From contig DASZBR010000005.1 of NCBI GenBank assembly GCA_035943935.1, positions 62,001-126,000 on the forward strand: a stretch of DNA of 64,000 nucleotides. Reading direction: 5' to 3'. The notes beneath the pieces are model-generated. The model searched no databases, was not told where the DNA came from, and saw only the letters and a list, made by a program, of their open reading frames with translations. The stretch comes from DASZBR01 sp035943935 (GTDB lineage: Bacteria; Pseudomonadota; Gammaproteobacteria; DASZBR01). Of this stretch, positions 41,149-50,120 are shown piece by piece. The number at the start of each line of letters is the position of its first letter. The stretch's first letter is position 1. Made by a program: the position numbers and the translations under genes.

Positions 41149-41769
41149 ATGAAAGAGAAAAAAAATCCTTTTTCACAGCACCCTAAAAAAGTAGCAAGCA
41201 GTAGTAACGAGGTTTTGCTCACAACCTTTTCGATTCGCGATGATAAGCCCTGCGGATTATTCAAAGATTTATGGCTGATGGTGATGCAGTATTTATCCGC
41301 AAAAGAGTTGAATACGTTAATGTTCACCAGTCATAGTTTTCGTCTTAATGCCCTGGAAAGTATTCGTCGCAGAGCCCATATGCCCGTTGCTCCCATAGGA
41401 AGTTTTTTTAACGTCAGAATGGGGTTTTATCGAATATTATTACAGCAGATAAACAGCCCAGAAATAGCTATTGCACTCAACGACGCGTTAGAGGACCCGG
41501 TGATTCAAAAGAAAATTTTTAATAAAATACCGGCGAGAATAGTGGCCGAGTGGTCCGAAAAGGGTCCTCAAAAATTCGGGCAACTCATTCATTATATGCT
41601 CAAGACATCATGGAATATTCCTAAATTAGAATACATCTTTAAACACTTTAAATCTCTGCTTGAACGCTTAGATCAAAAAGGGATGGATGCAGTTAGGTCG
41701 AAAGTTTCAGAGGCGTGTAATCCTCCGAGTAACGATGCAACCGCTGCGATGGCCTATGGTCTTTTCTGA
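41149..41769 (+). CDS. F-box-like domain protein, candidate host-directed effector
   Basis: A 206-residue protein. Residues about 37-70 (LFKDLWLMVMQYLSAKELNT then LMFTSHSFRLNAL) match the F-box pattern Lxx(E/D)L...I..YL...dL..L..vsk..r. In eukaryotes this motif binds Skp1 in SCF ubiquitin ligases. Secreted bacterial F-box proteins such as Legionella AnkB/LegU1 recruit host SCF. The remainder is helical and unassigned. The N-terminus is basic and polar with no Sec signal, compatible with a type IV effector. CAGGAGACC precedes the ATG. Confidence 0.65.
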   Translation: MKEKKNPFSQHPKKVASSSNEVLLTTFSIRDDKPCGLFKDLWLMVMQYLSAKELNTLMFTSHSFRLNALESIRRRAHMPVAPIGSFFNVRMGFYRILLQQINSPEIAIALNDALEDPVIQKKIFNKIPARIVAEWSEKGPQKFGQLIHYMLKTSWNIPKLEYIFKHFKSLLERLDQKGMDAVRSKVSEACNPPSNDATAAMAYGLF

Positions 41770-41841
41770 TTTCAACTGAAAGTGCTTGGCATATGATGCA
41801 TTCTGTGCAAAATAGCCCACTATGCCAAAGACACTACTATT

Positions 41842-42978
41842 ATGATCGTCAACAGAAATCACGGGTTAGATACGCTGCGGGCGGTTGCCATTATTCTCGT
41901 CTTTATGTTTCATTGTTTTCTTCGCACGAATATTCATACAGAACCTGAAGTTATTAACCAAGCCGGCTGGGCGGGTGTTGATCTGTTTTTTGTATTGAGC
42001 GGTTATCTTATCGGAAACCAGATTTTTGCGTCTTTTCTTAATAACCACTCTTTTTCTTTAAAGACTTTTTATCTCAGACGTTGGCTGAGAACATTGCCCA
42101 ATTATGTCTTTGTGCTGGGATTATATTTTTTGATTCCGGTATTTAGAGATCAGCCCTTTATTACTCCCCTGTGGAAATTTCTGACCTTCACACAAAACTT
42201 TGGTTTACAGCTCAGCTCCTATTCTCAAGCATGGTCGCTGTGTATTGAAGAACAGTTTTATTTATTTTTGCCGCTGATAGCGATAGGGATTGTTTATAAA
42301 GGCAATATTCGAACCGGTTGGTTTCTCGTGAGTTTTATTATAGTCGGCGGTATTATTTTACGCAGTGCATTATGGTTTGCGTATATTCCTCATGCGGGCA
42401 CTAATATCTATCAAATTTATCTGTCAAAAATATATTACCCCACGTTTTGTCGTTTAGATGGATTAACACTCGGCGTTGCGATTGCCATGTTGAAAAGCTT
42501 TCATAAAACCGCATGGAGCCATGTTATTCGGCAAGGCCATTGGCTTATGATTTTGGGGCTATTGGGCTGTTATCTAACGTTTTATCCGCTTGAACAGTTG
42601 TATGGACTGAACGCAACGGCGCTGAGTTATTTTTTTCGTTCATTGAGTTTTGCGGCGTTAGTGTTAGCCGCACTCAGTCCAAAGACGTTATTACACAGAG
42701 TAAAAGTACCGGGTGCGACGACACTCGCTACATTAGCTTATGCTATCTATTTAACGCATTTACAGTTGATGTCGATCACGCAACGTGTGTTGTTTCATTG
42801 GCATATTGATGGAGCCAGTGCGTTTACGGTAATTATGGAAATGTTGGTTTGTTTTGCAGGGAGTTGGATTTTATATACCTGTGTTGAATTGCCCTTTCTA
42901 AAATTGCGAGAGAATCTTGGGAAAGAGACGGTTTCAGATTTGCCAAGATTGCAGCCGAAACTAGAAAGTGGCGCGTAA
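41842..42978 (+). CDS. Acyltransferase-3 family membrane protein
   Basis: A 378-residue polytopic protein with about ten helices. RNHGLDTLRAVAIILVFMFH holds the conserved Arg and the His of the active site, GWAGVDLFFVLSGYLIG is the second signature, then TFYLRRWLRTLPNY and WSLCIEEQFYLFLPL. Members O-acylate LPS, peptidoglycan or other exported glycans using acyl-CoA across the inner membrane. It may modify the surface glycan made in the 7-18 kb region, though nothing links them physically. A spaced TTGGCATA/TATGCCAA repeat lies upstream (41786-41828). Confidence 0.92.
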   Translation: MIVNRNHGLDTLRAVAIILVFMFHCFLRTNIHTEPEVINQAGWAGVDLFFVLSGYLIGNQIFASFLNNHSFSLKTFYLRRWLRTLPNYVFVLGLYFLIPVFRDQPFITPLWKFLTFTQNFGLQLSSYSQAWSLCIEEQFYLFLPLIAIGIVYKGNIRTGWFLVSFIIVGGIILRSALWFAYIPHAGTNIYQIYLSKIYYPTFCRLDGLTLGVAIAMLKSFHKTAWSHVIRQGHWLMILGLLGCYLTFYPLEQLYGLNATALSYFFRSLSFAALVLAALSPKTLLHRVKVPGATTLATLAYAIYLTHLQLMSITQRVLFHWHIDGASAFTVIMEMLVCFAGSWILYTCVELPFLKLRENLGKETVSDLPRLQPKLESGA

Positions 42979-42991
42979 AAATTTTTATTTT

Positions 42992-43780
42992 CTAATGTGC
43001 TTTTATAAGAAGCGGGGTTGTTTCACGCGCGTCTGTTTTTGATACGCGAATTTTCTTATCTGCATTGCCCAGCTGGTACATGAGTGCGGGATTGTTAGGC
43101 AGACGCTGTCCGGGGACATAGTTCTTAAAATGATATTTTTGTAAAAACTCTCTGCTCGATCCGGTTGCGACATCCATTGGACATTTGGGATGCCACTTAT
43201 AACCTCGCTGATTGGGTGATTGATCGCACGTTTCAACTAAATACTTTGTGGTATCAAGATGATTGGACGCTGCTGCGTAGTAAAGCGGGTTATAGCCACA
43301 GGAATCTAGCCAACAGCTTGGGTTGTTTGAAAACTTTAAATCCTCAACAAAATATTTAAGCCACGGCAAATTTCCGTATTGCGCACATAAATGCAAAACA
43401 GGACTTTTCCAAAGTCCATTTCGTATGTCATTAAGATCAAAATCATCGGGTTGATAGGGAAGCAGATCAATTAAAGATTGTCGACTTGCTTTGCGCATCA
43501 ACGCGGATAAAAATACATACCGGTATCCAAGCTGATCAACGAGGGTTTTTATATTTCCACGCAACATCAAATCAATGATGATCGGGGAGCTTGCTCTCGA
43601 CACAGCGTATTCAAATAATGCGCGGATCTGTCTGCCTTCTAGTCTAGTCGCCCATCCACCCGGCTTGCTAAAAAAAGCCAAATTCTCTGCGTCAATCGCA
43701 TATGCGGCATCTCTGTATTGCGGCGTCGCTTTGTAATCCGCTTCAGCTGTGTTCATGGTGCAGCAGCAACAAGCATCCAT
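42992..43780 (-). CDS. Ankyrin-repeat protein with N-terminal Cys4 cluster
   Basis: A 262-residue protein starting MDACCCCTMN. Degenerate ankyrin repeats span about residues 120-215 (SPVLHLCAQYGNLPWLKYFV, then GYNPLYYAAASNHLDTTKYL). The tail ends ARETTPLLIKAH, which contains an acidic dileucine-type ExxxLL motif. There is no Sec signal. Ankyrin proteins are common secreted effectors; a Cys cluster could be lipidated in host cells or be modified by the YcaO enzyme encoded 11 bases upstream on the same strand. Both roles are inference. Confidence 0.7.
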   Translation of the reverse strand: MDACCCCTMNTAEADYKATPQYRDAAYAIDAENLAFFSKPGGWATRLEGRQIRALFEYAVSRASSPIIIDLMLRGNIKTLVDQLGYRYVFLSALMRKASRQSLIDLLPYQPDDFDLNDIRNGLWKSPVLHLCAQYGNLPWLKYFVEDLKFSNNPSCWLDSCGYNPLYYAAASNHLDTTKYLVETCDQSPNQRGYKWHPKCPMDVATGSSREFLQKYHFKNYVPGQRLPNNPALMYQLGNADKKIRVSKTDARETTPLLIKAH

Positions 43781-43791
43781 AAGTTTCTCCC

Positions 43792-45033
43792 TTATTTTTG
43801 GTCATCCCAACTAAATGGTTTTCCAGACTGTTTTTGGATATAGCTTTGTGTGGTTGTGTTGGGATACATCTTTAACCCGTGGCATATCAAGAAAAATTCT
43901 TCTGCATCGGGAATAATGGTTCGAACGCATGCGACATGTTGATCTTGGTAGGGAATGTGAACCAGTATTTTTGAATATTTATATACCTTATTGATCAAAA
44001 TATCCAGATAGGCCTTGGAATTTTTTGCTTTAGGCACAGGCTTATCCTCAAAAGGGGACTGTGTAACACGGTTATGTTGAATCAATGTTTTAATGGGAAA
44101 GCTGGCTGAGTTCTTGGCGAGGTTTTTCTGGAAGAGCGTATTTTCACCCAATTTTTGAGATAAATAATTATTTTGCATTAAATTGCATGATTGAACGGCT
44201 TCATAAATCGCACGTTCCATTGCAACAACGGGGTTCAATGCAGCGCCTGCACCTCGCGGGCAATTCTCAAAGGTATAATTCACAAACGCAGCACAATATA
44301 CAGGCACGTCATATCTTGACGGAATGTGGATGAGCACTAATTCATCCGAAAAAGCTTTTTCAAATTTCTTCACTAATTTGAATATTTTCTCGGGCAAACT
44401 ATCATGTTGGATAGCGGTTATTTTTTTGTTCAGCAAAAAAGTATCGATGAAAAAATAAGAATGCGCATCGCGTTCAATGAGTTCGAGAACAGAGTGCATC
44501 AACGCATCTTCAACCGTGCTTCCAGAGGCAAGACCATTGCTTGCGCAGTAAAAACCAGAGGGTGAATAATCCATGGTGTCTTCTGGATGTTTTTTTAAGG
44601 TGTAACTTAAATCGACAGAGGCGAGTGGTACAGCATATTTGTCGTCATTTTTAATATCTACATATATTGCCCAGGGCAAAATGTTAGCGTGATTTTTTTT
44701 GTCCAAAAAAGATTCAGAACGGCAGCGAAAGGGAAAAATAGTGGCTTGTTTAGCCATTTCAGTTTGGTTGGTGATGATGGAAGGATAGGGATTGTAGTTT
44801 GTGCCTGATAAATAAAATTCCAGGGCTTCGTAATTAGCACTTAATTTATTATGGGTAAGAGTTTTGCCTTTGCCTGCACCTCTGACAGTAAGCGGACCTT
44901 TTTTTAAAAAGCATAACGCTGTTTTTTGATTATGCAGTAGGCTGATTTTTTCAACAGGGGTTAGGTCGTGAGAGAGTATGACCTCACGCCATGCAGATTG
45001 TGCTGTTTTTGCTGAAACACTCCTCTTGTCCAT
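43792..45033 (-). CDS. YcaO-domain protein (ATP-dependent peptide backbone-modifying type)
   Basis: A 413-residue YcaO enzyme with intact ATP-site motifs: SANYEALE (residues 65-72, SAxxEAxE), ASGSTVEDALMHSVLELIER (ExxER) and GAALNPVVAMERAIYEAVQS (ExxxQ). YcaO proteins activate backbone amides, forming azolines, thioamides or amidines. No E1/ocin-ThiF partner, TfuA, dehydrogenase or short precursor peptide is adjacent. It is the first gene of a two-gene minus-strand unit with the CCCC-ankyrin gene. Upstream it diverges from the ABC-F gene. Confidence 0.85.
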   Translation of the reverse strand: MDKRSVSAKTAQSAWREVILSHDLTPVEKISLLHNQKTALCFLKKGPLTVRGAGKGKTLTHNKLSANYEALEFYLSGTNYNPYPSIITNQTEMAKQATIFPFRCRSESFLDKKNHANILPWAIYVDIKNDDKYAVPLASVDLSYTLKKHPEDTMDYSPSGFYCASNGLASGSTVEDALMHSVLELIERDAHSYFFIDTFLLNKKITAIQHDSLPEKIFKLVKKFEKAFSDELVLIHIPSRYDVPVYCAAFVNYTFENCPRGAGAALNPVVAMERAIYEAVQSCNLMQNNYLSQKLGENTLFQKNLAKNSASFPIKTLIQHNRVTQSPFEDKPVPKAKNSKAYLDILINKVYKYSKILVHIPYQDQHVACVRTIIPDAEEFFLICHGLKMYPNTTTQSYIQKQSGKPFSWDDQK

Positions 45034-45078
45034 TGAAAAAGTATAGCAAATATTGAGGATAATTCACCTTTTATCCCG

Positions 45079-45084
45079 TATAAT
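45079..45084 (+). promoter_or_regulatory. -10 element for the ABC-F gene
   Basis: A consensus TATAAT in GTATAATGCC, 46 bases before the ATG. TTGAGG at 45053-45058 is the nearest -35 candidate, but the 20-base spacing is long. Confidence 0.45.
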
Positions 45085-45129
45085 GCCCGGACGCTAAAAC
45101 GGTGGAAAAAGTGAAAAAAGTGGAAAATC

Positions 45130-46722
45130 ATGATTCAAATTAACCAGCTCAACATGTCCTTCGGCCAGAAATTACTATTTTATGACGTAACGCTCATTTT
45201 TTCTGATCAAAAACGCTATGCCCTTGTGGGTGCAAATGGTGCGGGCAAAACAACCTTTCTGAAGCTCCTGATGGGTGAGGAAGAGCCGCTGTCGGGGACG
45301 GTGTCGATTCCCAAAGAGGCGACGGTGGGATGGTTAAAGCAAGATCAGTTTCGTTATGAGAACACTACCATTACCGATATCGTTTTACAGGGCAAGCCCA
45401 AGCTTTGGCAAGCGCTACAGGAAAAAGAAAAATTATTAGATACTATTACAGATTGGACTGAAGACGCGGTTCATCAACTCAGTCATTGTGAAGAAGTGAT
45501 AGCGGCGCAAGATGGTTATAGCGCGATGGCGCTTGCGGTGAAACTATTAACGGGATTGGGTATTCAGCCTGAATATCATTCCAAGCCTTTGAGCAGCTTA
45601 TCAGGCGGCTTCAAATTACGCGTATTATTTGCGCAAGCCTTGTTTCAAGAACCTGATATTTTATTGCTCGATGAGCCGACCAATCACTTGGATATTATCT
45701 CCATACACTGGCTCGAAAAATATTTAAAGAATGATGTACGCGGAATAATCATATTTATTTCTCATGACGTCGAATTTATTAATAGGCTTGCTGATAATAT
45801 TTTCGATATCGATTACGGCGAAATTCGTCAATACAGTGGAAATTACGATAAATTTCTCACAGAGAAAAAATTAGTCGAAGAACAAAAATTACAAGAACGC
45901 AAAAGCATTGAACAAAAAATGGATGATATCCAAAAGTTCGTTGATCGTTTTCGTGCCGGTACGCGTTCGATACAAGCACAGTCTCGGTTGAAAAGACTGG
46001 AAAAAATGGAATTGCCGGATATTAAGCAAAGCTCGCGTGTCTCACCTCACTTTCACTTTCATCAACATCGGCATTCGGGAAAATTAGCGCTGCGTGTAAA
46101 ACAATTAGGTAAATCCTATGGCGATAAAAAATTATTCTCCAACCTAACGTTTGATGTTTCTCGTGGTGAGAAGGTCGCTATCATTGGTGAGAACGGTATT
46201 GGTAAGTCGACGTTAATTAAGATTTTGATGGGCAAAATTGATCCCAGCGAGGGAGCGTATGAATGGGGTTATGAAACCCATGCGAGTTATTTTTCTCAAG
46301 ATCACCATGAATTATTAAATAAACATATCAGTGTTTTGGGTTGGTTAACAGAGATGATATCGACGACAACCGATCAAAACGCGCGGAAAACATTGGGCCA
46401 AGTGTTATTTAAAAAAGACGATGTCCAGAAAGATATTTTAGCGTTAAGCGGTGGTGAAGCCGCGCGATTATTAATCGCCAAAATTATTTTGGAAGCAGGT
46501 AATGTCTTAATGCTCGATGAGCCCACAAATCACTTGGATATTGAAGCAACCGATGCGTTAGCCAAAGCATTGCATGCGTATCATGGGACGTTAATATTTG
46601 TCAGTCATGATAGAAATTTTATTAAGAAAATTGCGAACCGTATTTTATTTGTGTCGCGTGATAAAAAAGTCATTGATTTTAGAGGCACTTTTGCGGAGTT
46701 CGAGCAGAAGTATGAGGATTGA
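45130..46722 (+). CDS. ABC-F family ATPase, YbiT-like
   Basis: A 530-residue soluble protein with two ABC cassettes and no membrane segments. First cassette: Walker A GANGAGKTT, signature LSSLSGGFKLR, Walker B ILLLDEPTNHLD. A charged linker follows (KKLVEEQKLQERKSIEQKMD). Second cassette: Walker A GENGIGKST, signature LSGGEAARL, Walker B VLMLDEPTNHLD. ABC-F proteins bind the ribosomal E site and relieve stalled translation, and some give antibiotic resistance. Length and linker fit the YbiT group. Confidence 0.93.
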   Translation: MIQINQLNMSFGQKLLFYDVTLIFSDQKRYALVGANGAGKTTFLKLLMGEEEPLSGTVSIPKEATVGWLKQDQFRYENTTITDIVLQGKPKLWQALQEKEKLLDTITDWTEDAVHQLSHCEEVIAAQDGYSAMALAVKLLTGLGIQPEYHSKPLSSLSGGFKLRVLFAQALFQEPDILLLDEPTNHLDIISIHWLEKYLKNDVRGIIIFISHDVEFINRLADNIFDIDYGEIRQYSGNYDKFLTEKKLVEEQKLQERKSIEQKMDDIQKFVDRFRAGTRSIQAQSRLKRLEKMELPDIKQSSRVSPHFHFHQHRHSGKLALRVKQLGKSYGDKKLFSNLTFDVSRGEKVAIIGENGIGKSTLIKILMGKIDPSEGAYEWGYETHASYFSQDHHELLNKHISVLGWLTEMISTTTDQNARKTLGQVLFKKDDVQKDILALSGGEAARLLIAKIILEAGNVLMLDEPTNHLDIEATDALAKALHAYHGTLIFVSHDRNFIKKIANRILFVSRDKKVIDFRGTFAEFEQKYED

Positions 46723-46728
46723 TTCCCG

Positions 46729-46914
46729 TTATTTATTCAATCCAGGTGGTTTCTGTCCTTCGGCTATTAGGCTATCAAAGAATTTTTTAGCTTCTTCAGG
46801 CCCTGCTTCTTTTTTTTCGCGTTCATCTCTCATTTGTGCGGCGGTTTTGGGTTTTCTGCGGATATCATGTTTTACGAGTGTGGGCATGATTTTGTTGGAT
46901 GGTTCATTTGCCAT
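46729..46914 (-). CDS. Small basic protein of unknown function
   Basis: A 61-residue highly charged protein from ATG 46914 (MANEPSNKIMPTLV, then HDIRRKPKTAAQMRDEREKK, ending GQKPPGLNK). It is likely disordered at the N-terminus with a short helix EEAKKFFDSLIAEG. TTGAGGAGAAAACCT precedes the ATG, a strong ribosome site that lies partly within the end of the preceding amine oxidase gene; the two overlap by 11 bases. I do not recognise the family. Confidence 0.6.
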   Translation of the reverse strand: MANEPSNKIMPTLVKHDIRRKPKTAAQMRDEREKKEAGPEEAKKFFDSLIAEGQKPPGLNK

Positions 46915-48202
46915 AGGTTTTCTCCTCAATTATAAGTGCTTTCGCAATTCTTTCACCTGATTCTACTGCTGCCTCCATAGTACCAATACAATCCAGTATT
47001 GTCGTATGTTCGCCGACAAAAAATAATTTATCTTCTATAGGCGTAAATAATTTTTTGTAGGAAATATTTTTGTGTTGAATAATTTCGTCCAATTCTTTTG
47101 AGACTTTAATTGAATAGCCAGAATAAGAACCTAACGCAAAGGGGTCGGTATTCCAATCGTGCATAACAAAATTACTATAGTCTTGTTTTTCGAGGCCTAG
47201 ACCTTCGGCGGTAATACGACATAAATTTTCAATGTTTTCCAACGGTTTTGTCGCATACATCAACGATATTTTTTCTTCCAAATTAAAAAACGAAACCGTG
47301 GTTTCTGTCATAACAGAACGATAGTCGTTTCGGGTGCGTAAATTAAAGGGCATGGCTATTTTGTAATTTTTGCCAAAGCCAATATTATGTATTGTATTTA
47401 AAATACTTTTTGGGATTCGCGATTCTGATAAATCAATATTTTTATAGACAGAAATAGGAACGGCGAGAACGACTTTGTCGTAGGTATGAATAGATTTATC
47501 TGAGAAGAGTAGCTGGACATTATTTTCAGACACACTAATTTTAGATAAGATTTTTTGGAGATGTAATTTTTCGTTGAGTTTTTCTGCGATTGCATTGGGT
47601 AACCGCTGATTTCCGCCAGCAATGCCGCTCATCAGGATCTGATATTTTTCTTGCGTATAGGCATCATGGAATTTAGATAATCCCCCTGAGATAGCATGTA
47701 TAAACGTGTCCAGATTGTGATAAATGGATTGTTCATAAGCATTTACGCCTTCATACGCGGTCATGCGTGTAATCAGCGCTTGGTGAGCGCACGGATTATT
47801 TTTGAATAATACATCGATTAATTCGCCTATCGATTCAACTTGTTTTGCAATGAGATCAATGTGAGATTCAGTCAGCGGCGTTTCGCTGATGGATTGATTA
47901 AAATCAACGTAGCGTTGATTAAAATAAATCAGGGCGTGCAATTTAATGATTTTTTCTTGAGTGTTGAGAGAGAACTCCTGAATCAAGTCTGGGAGATAAT
48001 GGGAATCTCCGCCATCCGTAATACTTTGTCCACCCCATTCGATAGTAGATAATTCGCCAAGATAATTTTTGATCTGAACTGAATATACTCTGCCGCCCAC
48101 GCGCGATTGGGCTTCGAAAATATCGACGTCAATATTCGCATTATGCAAACGGTACGCCGTTGTTAATCCCGCTAATCCTGCGCCAATAACAGCAATTTTC
48201 AT
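46904..48202 (-). CDS. Flavin-containing amine oxidase family protein
   Basis: A 432-residue FAD enzyme. The dinucleotide motif is IAVIGAGLAGLTTAYRLHNA, then EAQSRVGGRVYSV (the RxGGR motif of the amine oxidase family), and the C-terminal FAD segment FFVGEHTTILDCIGTMEAAV. It probably oxidises an amine or acts as a desaturase-type enzyme. There is no signal peptide beyond the FAD motif. It overlaps the upstream membrane-protein gene by four bases, so the two are coupled. Confidence 0.88.
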   Translation of the reverse strand: MKIAVIGAGLAGLTTAYRLHNANIDVDIFEAQSRVGGRVYSVQIKNYLGELSTIEWGGQSITDGGDSHYLPDLIQEFSLNTQEKIIKLHALIYFNQRYVDFNQSISETPLTESHIDLIAKQVESIGELIDVLFKNNPCAHQALITRMTAYEGVNAYEQSIYHNLDTFIHAISGGLSKFHDAYTQEKYQILMSGIAGGNQRLPNAIAEKLNEKLHLQKILSKISVSENNVQLLFSDKSIHTYDKVVLAVPISVYKNIDLSESRIPKSILNTIHNIGFGKNYKIAMPFNLRTRNDYRSVMTETTVSFFNLEEKISLMYATKPLENIENLCRITAEGLGLEKQDYSNFVMHDWNTDPFALGSYSGYSIKVSKELDEIIQHKNISYKKLFTPIEDKLFFVGEHTTILDCIGTMEAAVESGERIAKALIIEEKTYGK

Positions 48203-48660
48203 GATCTATCCTGATCGTGTTGTTGTTTTTTCTCATGACGTTTTCGCGCGCGTTGGAAGTTTGCGGTAATGACAAGCCGCAATATCCCATAATAAAAAAT
48301 GAAATAGATGCCTAATAATGCGGTTAAATGTATATACGTCATATCAAGCGTGCCAAACCATAATTTAACGCCTGCATAAAAAAGAGTTGGCGTTATGCTG
48401 ATCACAAAAGCAATCAGCGTTGCGATGTGTGTCATTTTTTTTTGTTCCGCCGCGTTTAAAAATCGACCTTCTTTTTGGGTAAATTTTCGGCAAATATAAT
48501 AGGGTATGGTGGCAGAAAGAAGACTTAAAATAAGCAAATCATGCAGATTGATATGCCAATAATGATCCGCCGCAAAGAGAGCGGTCAGGCCAATGGTGTA
48601 ACCGACTAGAAAAAGCCCAAAAAAATGCCATAAATAGCGTGTTAATCTGACGTTCATCAT
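48199..48660 (-). CDS. Four-helix membrane protein of unknown function
   Basis: A 153-residue inner-membrane protein with helices at about residues 8-29 (LWHFFGLFLVGYTIGLTALF), 38-56, 79-100 and 108-133. The tail is very basic (NFQRARKRHEKKQQHDQDRS), so the C-terminus should be cytoplasmic. It shares four bases with the amine oxidase start. I do not recognise the family; the pairing suggests a role with that enzyme, for example as a quinone- or membrane-associated partner. Confidence 0.65.
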   Translation of the reverse strand: MMNVRLTRYLWHFFGLFLVGYTIGLTALFAADHYWHINLHDLLILSLLSATIPYYICRKFTQKEGRFLNAAEQKKMTHIATLIAFVISITPTLFYAGVKLWFGTLDMTYIHLTALLGIYFIFYYGILRLVITANFQRARKRHEKKQQHDQDRS

Positions 48661-48700
48661 GAGTGCCTTGTTTGTTGGGCCGACATTATAACGCAGTGCC

Positions 48701-49096
48701 TCAAGGTTGGGTTATCTCTAATGCCTCGAATGCTTCGTGCATACAGGGCTTGCCCGTTTGTGCATTGACGCAACACAGATAATTGCTGGCTTCGACGCAC
48801 AGCGTATTTGTTTGAGTATTGATGATTTCTTGTGGCATATATAACTTAAATCGACTGAGTCGAATTAAGTTTGTTTTAATATGGTATTCATCTCGAAAAC
48901 GCAAAGAACGTTTGAATTTGAGTGTGGTTTCAAACAGCACAATATTAATGCCCTCTTGTGCAATCTTCACAATATCAAATCCTAAGCTTTCGAGATATTT
49001 TGATCGTGCGTGATCCAGAAAGTTCATGTATACCGCGTTATTTACAATGCCCTGAAAATCGACTTCATAGTCTCTGACTTCGGATGACAAAATCAT
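48701..49096 (-). CDS. Hotdog-fold acyl-CoA thioesterase (4HBT family)
   Basis: A 131-residue thioesterase: VRDYEVDFQGIVNNAVYMNF then LDHARSKYLESLGFD carries the 4HBT/YbgC signature with catalytic Asp in YEVDFQG. KFKRSLRFRDEYHIKTNLIR follows. It hydrolyses an acyl-CoA or acyl-ACP; the chain is unknown. ATG 49096 follows TAGGAGTAAAAAAT and is preferred over the frame extension. It lies 11 bases downstream of the LysR stop on the same strand, so both may be co-transcribed. Confidence 0.88.
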   Translation of the reverse strand: MILSSEVRDYEVDFQGIVNNAVYMNFLDHARSKYLESLGFDIVKIAQEGINIVLFETTLKFKRSLRFRDEYHIKTNLIRLSRFKLYMPQEIINTQTNTLCVEASNYLCCVNAQTGKPCMHEAFEALEITQP

Positions 49097-49107
49097 ATTT
49101 TTTACTC

Positions 49108-49992
49108 CTAAGCTTTTATGTGAATGTGTTCGACAAGCCATTGAACGCCAATCCCCGTGTTGTTATTTCGCCACGCTAAATAAATATCGGCGGGCGGGCG
49201 AGGGTGTGTGGTGGGAACGGCAATCAATGATTTATCTTTTAATAGATGTTTAATGCGGCTTTTGGGTAAAAACCCAATGCCGAGCCCTTCAGTTTGTGCA
49301 TGTATTTTTTGTTCCATGGTGGTGAAGGTAATACTTTTTAAGGGTGTATCAAATCCAATGGTGCGTGGTGTGAAATGCATTGATGAATCGGCAATGAGGA
49401 TAATGGTTTCTTTTTCCAGCTCCTCTGTTGTGATGGGTTTTTGTGTTTTTGCGAAAGGGTGTGTTGGGGTCACGCAAAGACTAAAAGCAATTTTAGCTAA
49501 TTTTTTTAATTGGTAATTTCCCGGTATTTGTTGATGACTTGCTGCAATAATAATATCAGCGCGATTATCTGCCAGTGTTTCCCATGTGCCATTTAAGGCA
49601 TGTTCTTGAATGCGCAATTTGATCGTAGGAAAAGCAGTATGAAATTTTTTGATGAGGGGTATTAGTGTTTCAATGGAAATTATGGTATCCACGGCCATCG
49701 TAATTTGTGCTTCTCGTCCATGCGCAATATGTTTTGTTTCATCGCAAATCACGGCTGACTGTTCCAGTAACTTTCTGCCCTCTTTTAATAAGTGCATGCC
49801 TGCGGGGGTAAGTTTGGCGCGATGCCCTCGGCGATCAAAAATCAGGACATCCAAATCTTGTTCCAGTTTTTGAATGGTATAGGTCAGCGCAGACGGTACT
49901 TTATGCAGTGCCCTGGCGGCATCCGCAAAGTTTTTATGGCGGTCGATAGCATCCATCGCAATCAACGCCTCTAGATTCAGCCTCAATGTCAT
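49108..49992 (-). CDS. LysR-family regulator, AllS/Dsd-like
   Basis: A 294-residue LTTR. The winged helix is LEALIAMDAIDRHKNFADAA, LHKVPSALTYTIQKLEQDLD, VLIFDRRGHRAKLTPAGMHL. The effector domain begins near residue 88 (QITMAVDTIISIETLIPLIK). ATG 49992 gives the usual MTLRLNLEAL start; nine more codons upstream are possible. The divergent secreted-protein gene at 50121 shares its upstream region and may be its target, along with the thioesterase. Confidence 0.9.
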   Translation of the reverse strand: MTLRLNLEALIAMDAIDRHKNFADAARALHKVPSALTYTIQKLEQDLDVLIFDRRGHRAKLTPAGMHLLKEGRKLLEQSAVICDETKHIAHGREAQITMAVDTIISIETLIPLIKKFHTAFPTIKLRIQEHALNGTWETLADNRADIIIAASHQQIPGNYQLKKLAKIAFSLCVTPTHPFAKTQKPITTEELEKETIILIADSSMHFTPRTIGFDTPLKSITFTTMEQKIHAQTEGLGIGFLPKSRIKHLLKDKSLIAVPTTHPRPPADIYLAWRNNNTGIGVQWLVEHIHIKA

Positions 49993-50120
49993 CCAAAAGC
50001 CCCCAGCATAGTTAATCAAAATAATTGAATAAGTTTGTCAAAACATTCCGTTATCAAGTATTTCACGTGTGAATTAACATATCAACCTTGTTCAAATTAA
50101 TTAACTAAGCGAGGAAAATT

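Noticed and set aside
41786..41828. TTGGCATA / TATGCCAA repeat as a terminator of the F-box-like gene
   Set aside because: The 27-base interval and lack of a T-tract make a terminator unlikely; noted only as a possible regulatory repeat.
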